Assembly (NCBI GenBank): GCA_904502225.1
Contig: CAJGDO010000002.1
Location: 14,116-78,115 of the forward strand
Reading direction: 5' to 3'
From: an uncultured Clostridia bacterium
Lineage (GTDB): Bacteria > Bacillota > Clostridia > Christensenellales > Borkfalkiaceae
DNA: 64,000 nt
The notes below the pieces were generated by a model. That model was not told the DNA's origin, did not search any database, and worked only from the letters and a program-made list of their open reading frames with translations. Of the stretch, positions 8,643 through 16,128 are shown piece by piece (the stretch's first letter is position 1; every line of letters begins with the position of its first letter). Position numbers and translations under genes: made by a program.

Positions 8643-9773
8643 ATGAAAAAAGTTTTAACCTTTCTTTTAACGCTTATTTTAAGTGTGTGTTGCCTTTTTT
8701 CGTTTGCTGGTTGTGAACAAAAAAAGATTGATAACAACGCTATTGTTGACCCAAGGGTTGACACAATTAAAGTTGGCGTAATTGAATATGCACCACTAAA
8801 TTATATGTATAGAAATACGTTCAAGGGTTTTAACACCGAACTTGCTGTTATGACCTTTAACGCTCTTGGCTATAACGTGGAATTTGTGTTGGTTGAGCCA
8901 CAGGATAAGGACCAATTTATCCCTGATGCAAATGACGTTTACTCTGCCCTTAATAATAATGAAATAGATTGTTTCTGGGGCGGAATTTCTGATGCTATCC
9001 TTTTTGATGAAGAGTTGTTCGACTTTTCTTACCCTTATTTAGAAAACTCTGTTTGCCTTGTTAAAGGCAGCACAGCATCGACCGTTTCTTCTTTGGAAGA
9101 TTTAGAGGGCGAAAAGATTGCTTTTGGCGAAAATTCAGCCGGCGAAAAGTATTTTAATGAATATGTTTTAGGCACGATTGATGACGTTTCTGCTTCAAGT
9201 TGCGAAAGGGGGCAAAAATCTGCATTACATAAAACAAAGTCTATTACAGAACCTGAAAAATACGCTATTGTTGACACCTTGATGGCTCTTTACCAAAAAT
9301 ATAACGGTGAATATGGCGACGTTGGTTTGACAGAAGTTGATTTAGAGCAAAAGAATTATTTAAGAGTTGTTTTCAAAGATGAAGATGAAAACCAACTTCG
9401 TGATAACGTGAACGCTATGCTTGAAACTTTTGCAAAGGTTAAAAAGGACGACCAGTGCATAATCGAACAAATTGCTAACAAATACAAGTTTGGCAACTAT
9501 GAAAAAAGCGTTTCTGATTTTATTATAACCGATTTTTCTGCTGATGGCGGAGAAAGTGGTGGCAACGGCAGTGAAAGTGCTGGCACAAACGAGGGCGACG
9601 GGTTATCAACCCCACCAGAAAATTCACCTTCTAACCCACCTGAAAACCAACCAGCGGGCGAAACCCCACCTACAACCGAACCAGAAGAACCAACTGAAAA
9701 CCCACCACAAGCAGGTAATAACGGAAATACCGAGGATTTTAACCCAAGTTGGGCAAAACCATCTGTAATTTAA
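8643..9773 (+). CDS. Amino-acid ABC transporter substrate-binding lipoprotein with proline-rich tail
   Basis: The 376-residue product has a lipoprotein signal peptide ending at FAGC (Cys 25 or so) and a family-3 periplasmic-binding-protein fold. It contains KVGVIEYAPLNYMY, FKGFNTELAVMTFNALGYNVEFV and FDFSYPYLENSVCLV. Residues of roughly 300-376 form a Gly/Ser then Pro/Glu/Thr-rich tail (PPENSPSNPPENQPAGETPP), which the second binding protein downstream lacks. The two proteins share the same layout and the VDPR segment after the signal, so they probably arose by duplication. This gene has its own terminator. Its ligand is probably a polar amino acid, by family only. Confidence 0.85.
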   Translation: MKKVLTFLLTLILSVCCLFSFAGCEQKKIDNNAIVDPRVDTIKVGVIEYAPLNYMYRNTFKGFNTELAVMTFNALGYNVEFVLVEPQDKDQFIPDANDVYSALNNNEIDCFWGGISDAILFDEELFDFSYPYLENSVCLVKGSTASTVSSLEDLEGEKIAFGENSAGEKYFNEYVLGTIDDVSASSCERGQKSALHKTKSITEPEKYAIVDTLMALYQKYNGEYGDVGLTEVDLEQKNYLRVVFKDEDENQLRDNVNAMLETFAKVKKDDQCIIEQIANKYKFGNYEKSVSDFIITDFSADGGESGGNGSESAGTNEGDGLSTPPENSPSNPPENQPAGETPPTTEPEEPTENPPQAGNNGNTEDFNPSWAKPSVI

Positions 9774-9789
9774 TAATTTATAAGCAAAT

Positions 9790-9827
9790 AAAAACCCACA
9801 GAGCAAAACTCTTTGTGGGTTTTTTAA
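9790..9827 (+). terminator. Rho-independent terminator
   Basis: The arms AAAACCCACA(GAG) and (CTC)TTTGTGGGTTTT enclose a short CAAAA loop, and a T-run follows. It separates the first binding-protein gene from the ABC operon. Confidence 0.88.
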
Positions 9828-9855
9828 TTTTTTTTATTTTTTTACCTTATTTTAC

Positions 9856-9899
9856 TTTACTTCTTTAGCGTAATAAAGTATAATGGTATTACTTTATTA
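9856..9899 (+). promoter_or_regulatory. Promoter and overlapping operator-like palindrome of the ABC operon
   Basis: TTTACT (9856-9861), 17 bases and TATAAT (9879-9884) make a good sigma-A promoter. A perfect 10-bp inverted repeat, TAATAAAGTA (9871-9880) and TACTTTATTA (9890-9899), covers the -10 and the expected start of transcription. A protein bound there would block RNA polymerase. The TrpR-like protein encoded at the end of the operon is one possible ligand. Confidence 0.7.
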
Positions 9900-9935
9900 G
9901 AGTAAAGTGAAAAAACATTTTTAGGAGAAACTATC

Positions 9936-10775
9936 ATGAAAAAAGTTTTAACACTAATTTTAACAGTGCTTATGTCATGCGTTGCAATTTTTGCAGTTGG
10001 CTGTGCAGAAGAAAAATCTTCTGTTGTTGACCCAAGAAAAGGCAACACAATTGTTGTTGGTTATACCGTTTATGAACCAATGAACTATACAAAAGACAAA
10101 GTTTTGGTTGGTTTTGACACCGAACTTGCAATTATGACTTTTGAAGCACTTGGCTACAACGTTCAATTCAAGTGTATCACTTGGGAAAACAAGTATATCG
10201 ACCTTCATGAAGAAACCATCGATTGTATTTGGAACGGCTTTACGTCAAACGGTCAAGACACGGTTGACGGGGTTAAAAAATCAAGAGACCAAATCGTTGA
10301 CTTCTCTTACAACTATATGCAAAACGCACAATGCATTTTAAGAAAGTCTTCTACCCCTGCAATCACAGACCCTGCACAATTTAACGGCAAAACAATTGCA
10401 GTTGAAAGGGGCTCTTCTGGTGACGCACTTGCATCTTCTTACAAAACTGGCGACGTAAATATCGATATCAGTGCACTTGCATCACAAATGGATGCTGTGA
10501 CAAAGGTAAACGAAGGTCTTGTTGACTACGCTATCGTTGACGTTTTACTTGCAGATGCTATTTTAGCAGGCAGTGGATATTCTGGTTTAGTTAAAAACAC
10601 AGGTCTTAACATTGCTGTTGAATATTATGCTGTTGGCTTTGCAAAAGGCAGTGAATTAACAGATAAAGTAAACGCAACGTTAGAATATTTTGCTAAAACC
10701 GGTTATTTACAAAAACTTGCTGATAAGTATAACCTTTCAACTTCAGTAATCACCGACTTTACTTCACAAAAATAA
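9936..10775 (+). CDS. Amino-acid ABC transporter substrate-binding lipoprotein
   Basis: The 279-residue protein has a lipoprotein signal ending in AVGC, followed by a family-3 solute-binding domain. It contains IVVGYTVYEPMNYTKDKV, VGFDTELAIMTFEALGYNVQF, IVDFSYNYMQNAQCIL and the C-terminal YNLSTSVITDF. It captures a polar amino acid outside the cell and delivers it to the permease encoded 21 bases downstream. AGGAG precedes the ATG. The ligand cannot be read from the sequence. Confidence 0.9.
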   Translation: MKKVLTLILTVLMSCVAIFAVGCAEEKSSVVDPRKGNTIVVGYTVYEPMNYTKDKVLVGFDTELAIMTFEALGYNVQFKCITWENKYIDLHEETIDCIWNGFTSNGQDTVDGVKKSRDQIVDFSYNYMQNAQCILRKSSTPAITDPAQFNGKTIAVERGSSGDALASSYKTGDVNIDISALASQMDAVTKVNEGLVDYAIVDVLLADAILAGSGYSGLVKNTGLNIAVEYYAVGFAKGSELTDKVNATLEYFAKTGYLQKLADKYNLSTSVITDFTSQK

Positions 10776-10796
10776 TTTTTTACTCAAGGATTTACT

Positions 10797-11510
10797 ATGG
10801 ATTTTTGGTCAGTCACTCAAAGCCTTTTACAAGGCTTTGAGGTCACTTGTTTAATTTTTATAATTACCCTTTTGTTTTCTTTACCATTAGGGCTTATTAT
10901 TGCTTTTGGGTCTATGTCAAAGTTCCCACCACTTAAATTTGTGGTAAGGATTTTTGTTTGGATTATCCGTGGCATACCTTTAATGCTACAAGTTTTTATC
11001 GTTTACTATATGGTAAAAATTGATGGTATAAACGTTTGGGGAAAAGTAAACAAGTTTTTCTATTTTGAACTCGGTTGGAGTGTTGGTCCAGCAGAACTAA
11101 ACGGTGAAGGCTTTGGCGGTTTAATCGCCGTATTGATTGCCTTTATTATTAACTACGCTTGTTATTTTTCTGAAATTTTTAGAGGTGGTATTTCAAGCAT
11201 ACAAAAAGGTCAGTACGAGGCGGGTAAGGTCTTGGGCTTAAAGAAAGGTCAAATCTTCTCAAAAATCGTGCTTTTACAAGTGTTTAAGCGTATTTTAGCA
11301 CCTATGGGCAATGAAGTTATTACCCTAGTTAAAGACACGGCTTTATCAAACTCTATCGGCATTTTGGAAATTATTTTGGTTTCAAAATCATTTACCTATC
11401 AAGCAATTTGGCCACTTTTCTATTCGGGTGCATTTTACTTGGTTTTCGTCGGAATTTTAACACTTCTTTTCGGCTATTTAGAAAAGAAATTGTCGTTTTA
11501 TAAGGAGTAA
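10797..11510 (+). CDS. Amino-acid ABC transporter permease
   Basis: The 237-residue inner-membrane protein is of the HisM/GlnP type. It has several hydrophobic spans, the N-terminal FIIRGIPLMLQVFIVYY-like segment and the ATPase-contact EAA loop YEAGKVLGLKKGQIFSKIVLLQVFKRILAPMGNE near residues 140-175. It would form a homodimeric channel. The binding-protein gene precedes it and the ATPase gene starts three bases after its stop, so the three are one operon. Confidence 0.92.
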   Translation: MDFWSVTQSLLQGFEVTCLIFIITLLFSLPLGLIIAFGSMSKFPPLKFVVRIFVWIIRGIPLMLQVFIVYYMVKIDGINVWGKVNKFFYFELGWSVGPAELNGEGFGGLIAVLIAFIINYACYFSEIFRGGISSIQKGQYEAGKVLGLKKGQIFSKIVLLQVFKRILAPMGNEVITLVKDTALSNSIGILEIILVSKSFTYQAIWPLFYSGAFYLVFVGILTLLFGYLEKKLSFYKE

Positions 11511-11513
11511 ATT

Positions 11514-12386
11514 ATGGCTTATTTAGAAATTAAAGGTTTTAAAAAGTCTTTTTCTAACTTTGAAGTATTAAAAGGCATTGACTTTTCGCTTGAAAAAGGG
11601 CAAGTTTTATCTATTATCGGCCCATCAGGTAGCGGTAAAAGTACACTTCTTCGCTCGCTTAACTTTTTAGAAACGCCAGACGAAGGGGTTATGATTTTAG
11701 ATAACGAAGTGCTTTTTGACGCCAAAACGGCTAAATCAGACGGCGAAAAGGTTTTGAGAAACAAACGCCTTAACTTTGGCTTGGTTTTCCAATCTTTCCA
11801 CCTTTTCCCACAATATAACGTGCTAAAAAACATTACTCTTGCACCTACTCTTTTACTTAAAGACAAGGTTAAAGAATACAAAAAAGAACTTAAAAAAGAC
11901 AAGTCGCTTGGCTTTAAAAATAGAAAGGAACTGGTTAATCAATTTAAAAAAGAACAAACCGAATTGATTGAACAAAACGCACTTTCACTTTTAGAAAAAA
12001 TCGGCTTAACTGAAAAAGCATCTTCTTATCCTTGTGAACTTTCTGGTGGGCAATGTCAACGTGTTGCTATTGCCCGTGCTCTTGCATTAAACCCAAAAGT
12101 TTTGTGCTTTGACGAGCCAACTAGTGCCCTTGACCCAGAACTTACGGGCGAAGTGTTAAAGGTTATCCGCTCTCTTAAAGGTCAAGATAGAACAATGATT
12201 ATCGTGACCCACGAAATGGGTTTTGCTAAAAACGTTTCGGATAAAATTATCTTCCTTTACGACGGTGTTGTTGAAGAAGAAGGCAAGCCAAAACAAGTTT
12301 TTGAAAAGCCAAAGTCAGAAAAACTGGTGCATTTTTTGTCAAACTTAACTGAAAAAGACGGTGACCTTAATAAACAAAAAGCGTAA
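11514..12386 (+). CDS. Amino-acid ABC transporter ATP-binding protein with an inserted charged segment
   Basis: The 290-residue ATPase has Walker A GPSGSGKST (residues 36-44), Q-loop VFQSFHLFPQYNVLKNI, signature LSGGQCQRVAIARALAL near 175, Walker B LCFDEPTSALDP and the H-loop VTHEMGF. Polar amino-acid importer ATPases are usually about 240 residues. The extra length lies between the Q-loop and the signature, roughly residues 115-160, as a Lys/Glu-rich probably helical segment (KVKEYKKELKKDKSLGFK and onward). The frame is intact and the core motifs are complete, so it should be active. Confidence 0.92.
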   Translation: MAYLEIKGFKKSFSNFEVLKGIDFSLEKGQVLSIIGPSGSGKSTLLRSLNFLETPDEGVMILDNEVLFDAKTAKSDGEKVLRNKRLNFGLVFQSFHLFPQYNVLKNITLAPTLLLKDKVKEYKKELKKDKSLGFKNRKELVNQFKKEQTELIEQNALSLLEKIGLTEKASSYPCELSGGQCQRVAIARALALNPKVLCFDEPTSALDPELTGEVLKVIRSLKGQDRTMIIVTHEMGFAKNVSDKIIFLYDGVVEEEGKPKQVFEKPKSEKLVHFLSNLTEKDGDLNKQKA

Positions 12387-12395
12387 GGTGAAATT

Positions 12396-12656
12396 ATGGG
12401 AACAAATCAAGATTACACCGAACTTTATTCGGCAATTTTAAAACTAAAAAGCATAAGCGATTGTGAAGAGTTTTTTTCCGACCTTTTAACCATAAAAGAA
12501 TTAAACTCTATGACCCAAAGGGTGGTTGCGGGAAAACTTTTGCTCTCTGGCGAAACTTATGAAAAAATCATTTCTAAAACTGATATTTCATCAGCAACCC
12601 TATCCCGTGTTTCAAGATGCGTTAAGTACGGAAAAGGCTATAAAAAGTTTTTATAA
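12396..12656 (+). CDS. TrpR-like transcriptional regulator, YerC/YecD type
   Basis: The 86-residue helical protein matches the TrpR superfamily group YerC/YecD. It has LYSAILKLKSISDCEEFFSDLLT at the N-terminus and the DNA-binding helices AGKLLLSGETYEKIISKTDISSATLSRVSRCVKYG at the C-terminus. It starts nine bases after the ATPase gene, so it is the last gene of the amino-acid transporter operon. An autoregulatory role on the palindrome at 9871-9899 is plausible but is inference. Its ligand, if any, is unknown. Confidence 0.85.
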   Translation: MGTNQDYTELYSAILKLKSISDCEEFFSDLLTIKELNSMTQRVVAGKLLLSGETYEKIISKTDISSATLSRVSRCVKYGKGYKKFL

Positions 12657-12670
12657 AAGTTAATAAAAAA

Positions 12671-12706
12671 GAAAAGTTGGTAAGTAAAAACTTATCAACT
12701 TTTTTA
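12671..12706. terminator. Bidirectional terminator
   Basis: AAAAGTTGGTAAGT pairs with ACTTATCAACTTTT (one G-T pair), and T-rich sequence follows on both strands. It ends the plus-strand transporter operon and the minus-strand rsmG operon. Confidence 0.8.
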
Positions 12707-12707
12707 A

Positions 12708-13172
12708 TTATATGACGTTTATAACAAACACGTTTTTCTTTTTTGCATAGTTTACAGTGTTGAACGTTCCGCCCGAATTTCTGTTTAAATAACACAACAC
12801 AGCAAAACTATTATCCACCATAAACTCGTTTCTTTTTTGCATACAATAAGGGGTATATTCTGGGCTTAAAACCACCTTTTCATCAGCGACGGATAAAAGC
12901 CTAAAATACTCTTCTTTTTGCTTAAAATTAAATCTTTCGGGCTGTGATGGGCAAGGAACACAGGCAATAATTTTAATGTCGTTTTTCTCTCTTAATCTTT
13001 CCAAAATCTGAAAACACAATGTGTCAAAACCCAAGGCCATACCTATCAAAAACGTGTTAAAGCCTTTTTCGATTAACTTAACCAAAAAACCCTCAACTCT
13101 TTCTTTATTTAAGTCTTTACCAATATATCTATGCCCTGAAACACAAATTGTTTTTTCTCTTATAATTTCCAT
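12708..13172 (-). CDS. SLOG-family (DUF1273, YpsA-like) nucleotide-binding protein
   Basis: The 154-residue protein has a Rossmann-like SLOG fold. It contains CVSGHRYIGKD at the N-terminus, the glycine-rich FLIGMALGFDTLCFQ near residue 45, IIACVPCPSQPERF in the middle and AVLCYLNRNSGGTFNTVNYAKKK near the end. SLOG proteins bind nucleotide-derived ligands; no catalytic role is established for this group. Its ATG follows the rsmG stop with two bases between (TAA-TT-ATG) and has no clear ribosome binding site, so it is probably translated by coupling. Confidence 0.82.
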   Translation of the reverse strand: MEIIREKTICVSGHRYIGKDLNKERVEGFLVKLIEKGFNTFLIGMALGFDTLCFQILERLREKNDIKIIACVPCPSQPERFNFKQKEEYFRLLSVADEKVVLSPEYTPYCMQKRNEFMVDNSFAVLCYLNRNSGGTFNTVNYAKKKNVFVINVI

Positions 13173-13174
13173 AA

Positions 13175-13855
13175 TTAAAGCGGTTTTTTTCTTTCCTTTC
13201 CGTTTCCCCTTGGATAAATTGCCGGCGTGTTATTTTCCTTTCTAATAGTTATAATTTGCCTTGTTGCATCGCTTAAAGAAAAGTTATCAACTTTTTCTAA
13301 TTTACCACCCAAAATCTTGATTGCGTTTTGTGCCTCGTCAATTTCTTCTTGTGCGTTTCCTTTATAAGCAATAAACTTTCCACCTTTTTTAACAAACGGC
13401 ATACAATATTCACATAAAGTATTAAGTCTTGCAACAGCACGGGCAGAACACATATCAAACTTTTCCCTATAATTTTTATCTTTTGCAAGGTCTTCTGCTC
13501 TGCCACAAATAACGCTGACGTTGGTAAGTTTTAAGTTATCAACAACGGCTTTTAAGAACTCACATTTTTTGCCCGTGGAATCAACCATTACTAACGAAAG
13601 GTCATCTTTAAAAATCCTTATAGGAATAGCGGGAAATCCCCCTCCCGAACCAATATCTATCAACGTTTTCCCGTCAACGTTATCAACGTTTAATAAACTG
13701 TCGATAAAGTGTTTTTCAATAACTTCTTCTCGCTCTGTGATAGCAGTTATGTTGAATTTTTGGTTATATTCCATCAATAGTTGATAATATTTTTCAAACT
13801 TTTCTATCTTTTCGTTTGAAATTTTTATGTTATATTTTTCAAAATAATTTTTCAT
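13175..13855 (-). CDS. rsmG: 16S rRNA (guanine527-N7)-methyltransferase RsmG
   Basis: The 226-residue enzyme methylates G527 in the 530 loop of 16S rRNA with S-adenosylmethionine. The SAM motif is TLIDIGSGGGFPAIPIRI near residue 65, and KEHF-like EKHFIDSL and CSARAVARL segments are present. I chose the ATG at 13855. A promoter -10 ends only six bases upstream of it, so an earlier ATG at 13873 would not be on that transcript. The mRNA therefore appears leaderless. Loss of RsmG is known to give low-level streptomycin resistance in other bacteria. Confidence 0.94.
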   Translation of the reverse strand: MKNYFEKYNIKISNEKIEKFEKYYQLLMEYNQKFNITAITEREEVIEKHFIDSLLNVDNVDGKTLIDIGSGGGFPAIPIRIFKDDLSLVMVDSTGKKCEFLKAVVDNLKLTNVSVICGRAEDLAKDKNYREKFDMCSARAVARLNTLCEYCMPFVKKGGKFIAYKGNAQEEIDEAQNAIKILGGKLEKVDNFSLSDATRQIITIRKENNTPAIYPRGNGKERKKPL

Positions 13856-13861
13856 AGAAAA

Positions 13862-13890
13862 AGTATAACACATTGGTAAAAATTTTTCAA
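13862..13890 (-). promoter_or_regulatory. Sigma-A promoter placing the rsmG transcript start at its ATG
   Basis: On the minus strand, TTGAAA (13890-13885), 17 bases and TATACT (13867-13862) fit a sigma-A promoter. Transcription should begin at 13855-13856, on or next to the A of the rsmG start codon. No ribosome binding site is visible. Confidence 0.7.
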
Positions 13891-14170
13891 TTTTTTTTAA
13901 CCTTTTTAATAATTTTTATAGTTATCAAACAAAATTAAAAGTTATAACTTTTTTATAAACGTTTTATCTACATATCTTTTCATTAAGGATTATATAACGA
14001 AAAAACACTTATCAACTTTTCAACGCCATACTACTATACCTAATACCTTTTTAAATTTAAAAAATAAATAAAAAAAACAATACAAAGGAAATTAAAAAAT
14101 TAAAAATTTTTGTTTTTTCTAAAAAAGGAAAATAGCAAATTTATCATTAGAAAAAGCCTTGATTTTTTTT
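13891..14170. other. AT-rich intergenic region upstream of dnaN, weak origin candidate
   Basis: About 280 very AT-rich bases separate rsmG from dnaN. Several words resemble relaxed DnaA boxes: TTATCTACA (13964-13972), GTTATCAAAC (13921-13930) and CTTATCAAC (14018-14026). None matches TTATCCACA exactly. Origins often sit beside dnaN, but dnaA itself is 9 kb away here. I see no gene in this stretch. Confidence 0.3.
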
Positions 14171-14200
14171 CCCTTTTATTATATAATAAAAGGGTATAAT
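14171..14200 (+). promoter_or_regulatory. 24-bp perfect palindrome abutting the dnaN -10 element
   Basis: CCCTTTTATTAT followed by ATAATAAAAGGG (14171-14194) is its own reverse complement. TATAAT follows immediately (14195-14200), with transcription expected about 40 bases before the dnaN ATG. No -35 hexamer sits 17 bases upstream, since the palindrome occupies that place. This suggests an activator or repressor site. Confidence 0.6.
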
Positions 14201-14248
14201 TTAAATAACGATTTTTTTCTTAAAATAAAGGATAAACGGAGGGGAAAA

Positions 14249-15349
14249 ATGAAACTTATATGTGACGGTCTTGATTTATCAGATGCAGTGTTAAAGGTTA
14301 GCAAAGCGTTAAGCGTAAAAGCATCTAACCCTATATTAGAAGGAATTAAAATTACTGCAAAGGGCGATACTTTAACTTTGCTTGCAACCGATATGGAACT
14401 TACCATTGAAAAGAAGATTAAAGCAGACGTTTTGATGGAAGGCGAAACAGTTGTTGTTGGTAAATATTTTGTTGAGTTTGTTAAAAAACTTGAAAAAGAA
14501 CAAATTGAACTTTCACGCCTTTATGACGGTCAGTTAAAAATTAAATATTCTGATTCTGAAAGCGAACTTCAAATCTTCCCTGCTGAAAACTTCCCAAAGA
14601 TTGAAAAAGATGAAGATGGCAATTTTATAGAATTGACCCAAAAAGATTTTAAGGAAATTGTTGAAAAAACGGCTTTTGCTTGTTCAGCAGACGATTCAAG
14701 GCCAATCTTAAAAGGTTGTTTATTTGAAATAAACGATAGTTTATTGACAGCAGTTGCTCTTGACGGGTTTAGAATGGCTGTTGTTAAAAAACAAGTTTTA
14801 TCTGACCAAAACATTAAGGCTGTTATACCTGCAAGAGCACTTAACGAAATTATCAGACTTTTAGATAAAGATGAAAACACGATTAAAATTTATATTCAAA
14901 AGAATTCACTTTTCGTTCAAGTGGAAAACACTGTTTTAATGAGCAGACTAATTGAGGGCGAATTTGTTAAGTATAACCACATTTTGCCAGCAAATTTTGA
15001 AAATAAATTAACTGTTAATAGGCAAGCACTTTTAACAAGTATTGAAAGAGCATCAATCGTTGCAAGAAACGATAGATATAACGTTGTTAAGTTTGATATT
15101 AAAGAAGATATGATGTCAATAAGTGCAAAATCTGAAATTGGTGTGGTAAACGAAAACGTTTCAGTTATGCTAACAGGTAAAGATTTAACAATCGCATTTA
15201 ACGGCAAATTTATTATAGAATATCTAAAAATAATTGATGACGAATTTATAACGATAAATCTTAACACGCCAATCGACCCTTGCACAATCACTGCAGTGGG
15301 TAAAGAAAGTTCGTTATATTTAGTTCTTCCTGTAAGAATTAGTGCATAA
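14249..15349 (+). CDS. dnaN: DNA polymerase III subunit beta (sliding clamp)
   Basis: The 366-residue product forms the ring-shaped clamp that tethers the replicative polymerase to DNA. It shows the three-domain clamp pattern, with SNPILEGIKITAKGDTLTLLATDMEL early, FACSADDSRPILKGCLFE in domain 2 and the C-terminal VLPVRIS clamp end. The ATG at 14249 follows GGAGGGG; the frame is open for 30 more codons upstream, but those precede the promoter. Unusually, dnaA is not the upstream neighbour. rpmH-rnpA follow. Confidence 0.95.
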   Translation: MKLICDGLDLSDAVLKVSKALSVKASNPILEGIKITAKGDTLTLLATDMELTIEKKIKADVLMEGETVVVGKYFVEFVKKLEKEQIELSRLYDGQLKIKYSDSESELQIFPAENFPKIEKDEDGNFIELTQKDFKEIVEKTAFACSADDSRPILKGCLFEINDSLLTAVALDGFRMAVVKKQVLSDQNIKAVIPARALNEIIRLLDKDENTIKIYIQKNSLFVQVENTVLMSRLIEGEFVKYNHILPANFENKLTVNRQALLTSIERASIVARNDRYNVVKFDIKEDMMSISAKSEIGVVNENVSVMLTGKDLTIAFNGKFIIEYLKIIDDEFITINLNTPIDPCTITAVGKESSLYLVLPVRISA

Positions 15350-15353
15350 ATCA

Positions 15354-15382
15354 TTGACAAAATAAAAAATTATATATACAAT
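15354..15382 (+). promoter_or_regulatory. Sigma-A promoter of rpmH-rnpA
   Basis: TTGACA (15354-15359), 17 bases and TACAAT (15377-15382) lie between dnaN and rpmH. Confidence 0.8.
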
Positions 15383-15429
15383 ATATAAGCAAAAAAATAT
15401 TAAAAACAAAAGGTTTAAGGAGATAGATT

Positions 15430-15564
15430 ATGAAACAAACGTATCAACCTAAAAAAAGACAAAGAAGTAAAGTTCACGGATTTAGAGCAAGAATGAAAAC
15501 ACGCAACGGTAAAAACGTGTTAAAGAGACGTCGTAATAAAGGTCGTCATAAACTCTCTGCATAA
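15430..15564 (+). CDS. rpmH: 50S ribosomal protein L34
   Basis: This 44-residue, strongly basic ribosomal protein starts MKQTYQPKKRQRSKVHGFRA and ends GRHKLSA, the complete L34 pattern. An AAGGAG-type site precedes its ATG. It sits four bases before rnpA, the conserved arrangement in which L34 and the RNase P protein are co-transcribed. The usual downstream or upstream neighbour dnaA is absent. Confidence 0.97.
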   Translation: MKQTYQPKKRQRSKVHGFRARMKTRNGKNVLKRRRNKGRHKLSA

Positions 15565-15567
15565 TAA

Positions 15568-15900
15568 ATGAAAAAAGAGTTTAGGTTAAAAAAAGAAAAA
15601 GATTTCAATTTAGTATTTAATAAAGGGAAAAGACTGTTTAGTTCTGACCTAACACTAATTTATTTTGAACAAAAAGAATTGAAAGTTGGCTTCGCCGTGG
15701 GTAAGAAACACGGCGGAAGCGTAAAAAGGAATAGAATTAAACGTCTTTTACGGGAATCTTTTAGAAGTTTTAGTTTGGATTTAAGACAAAACTTCTTTTT
15801 TGTTTTTATACCGAAAGTAAAAGAAGAATATACGCTTGAAAGTTTTAAAAAGAATATGGAGTATCTTTTTATTAAGGGTGGATTTATAGAAAAATGTTAA
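15568..15900 (+). CDS. rnpA: Ribonuclease P protein component
   Basis: The 110-residue basic protein binds the catalytic RNA (rnpB at 27490-27839) and helps it cleave the 5' leader of precursor tRNAs. It has the N-terminal FRLKKEKDFNLVFNKGKR and the RNR motif in KKHGGSVKRNRIKRLLRE. Its stop lies within the start of yidD, a seven-base overlap, as is common. Confidence 0.95.
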   Translation: MKKEFRLKKEKDFNLVFNKGKRLFSSDLTLIYFEQKELKVGFAVGKKHGGSVKRNRIKRLLRESFRSFSLDLRQNFFFVFIPKVKEEYTLESFKKNMEYLFIKGGFIEKC

Positions 15901-16127
15901 AATTTATAAGCGTTAAATTGATAAGGTTTTATCAGAAATATTTATCAAAAGGGACATGTATGTATATCCCCTCTTGCTCTCAATATACTTTGGAAGCAAT
16001 TTTAAAACACGGCTTTTTTGTGGGCTGGTTTTTAGGGATAAAAAGGATTTTAAGATGCACGCCTTGGTGTAAGGGCGGTTTTGATAAGGTCCCTGATAAA
16101 AAAAGCGTAATTAAGTGGGTATATTAA
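15894..16127 (+). CDS. yidD: Membrane protein insertion efficiency factor YidD
   Basis: This 77-residue protein carries the family pattern LIRFYQKYLS, then CMYIPSCSQYTLEAILKHG, then GWFLGIKRILRCTPWCKGGFDKVP. It has three conserved Cys. It is an amphipathic membrane-associated helper of YidC-mediated insertion. It sits between rnpA and yidC, its normal place, overlapping rnpA by seven bases. Confidence 0.95.
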   Translation: MLKFISVKLIRFYQKYLSKGTCMYIPSCSQYTLEAILKHGFFVGWFLGIKRILRCTPWCKGGFDKVPDKKSVIKWVY

Positions 16128-16128
16128 A

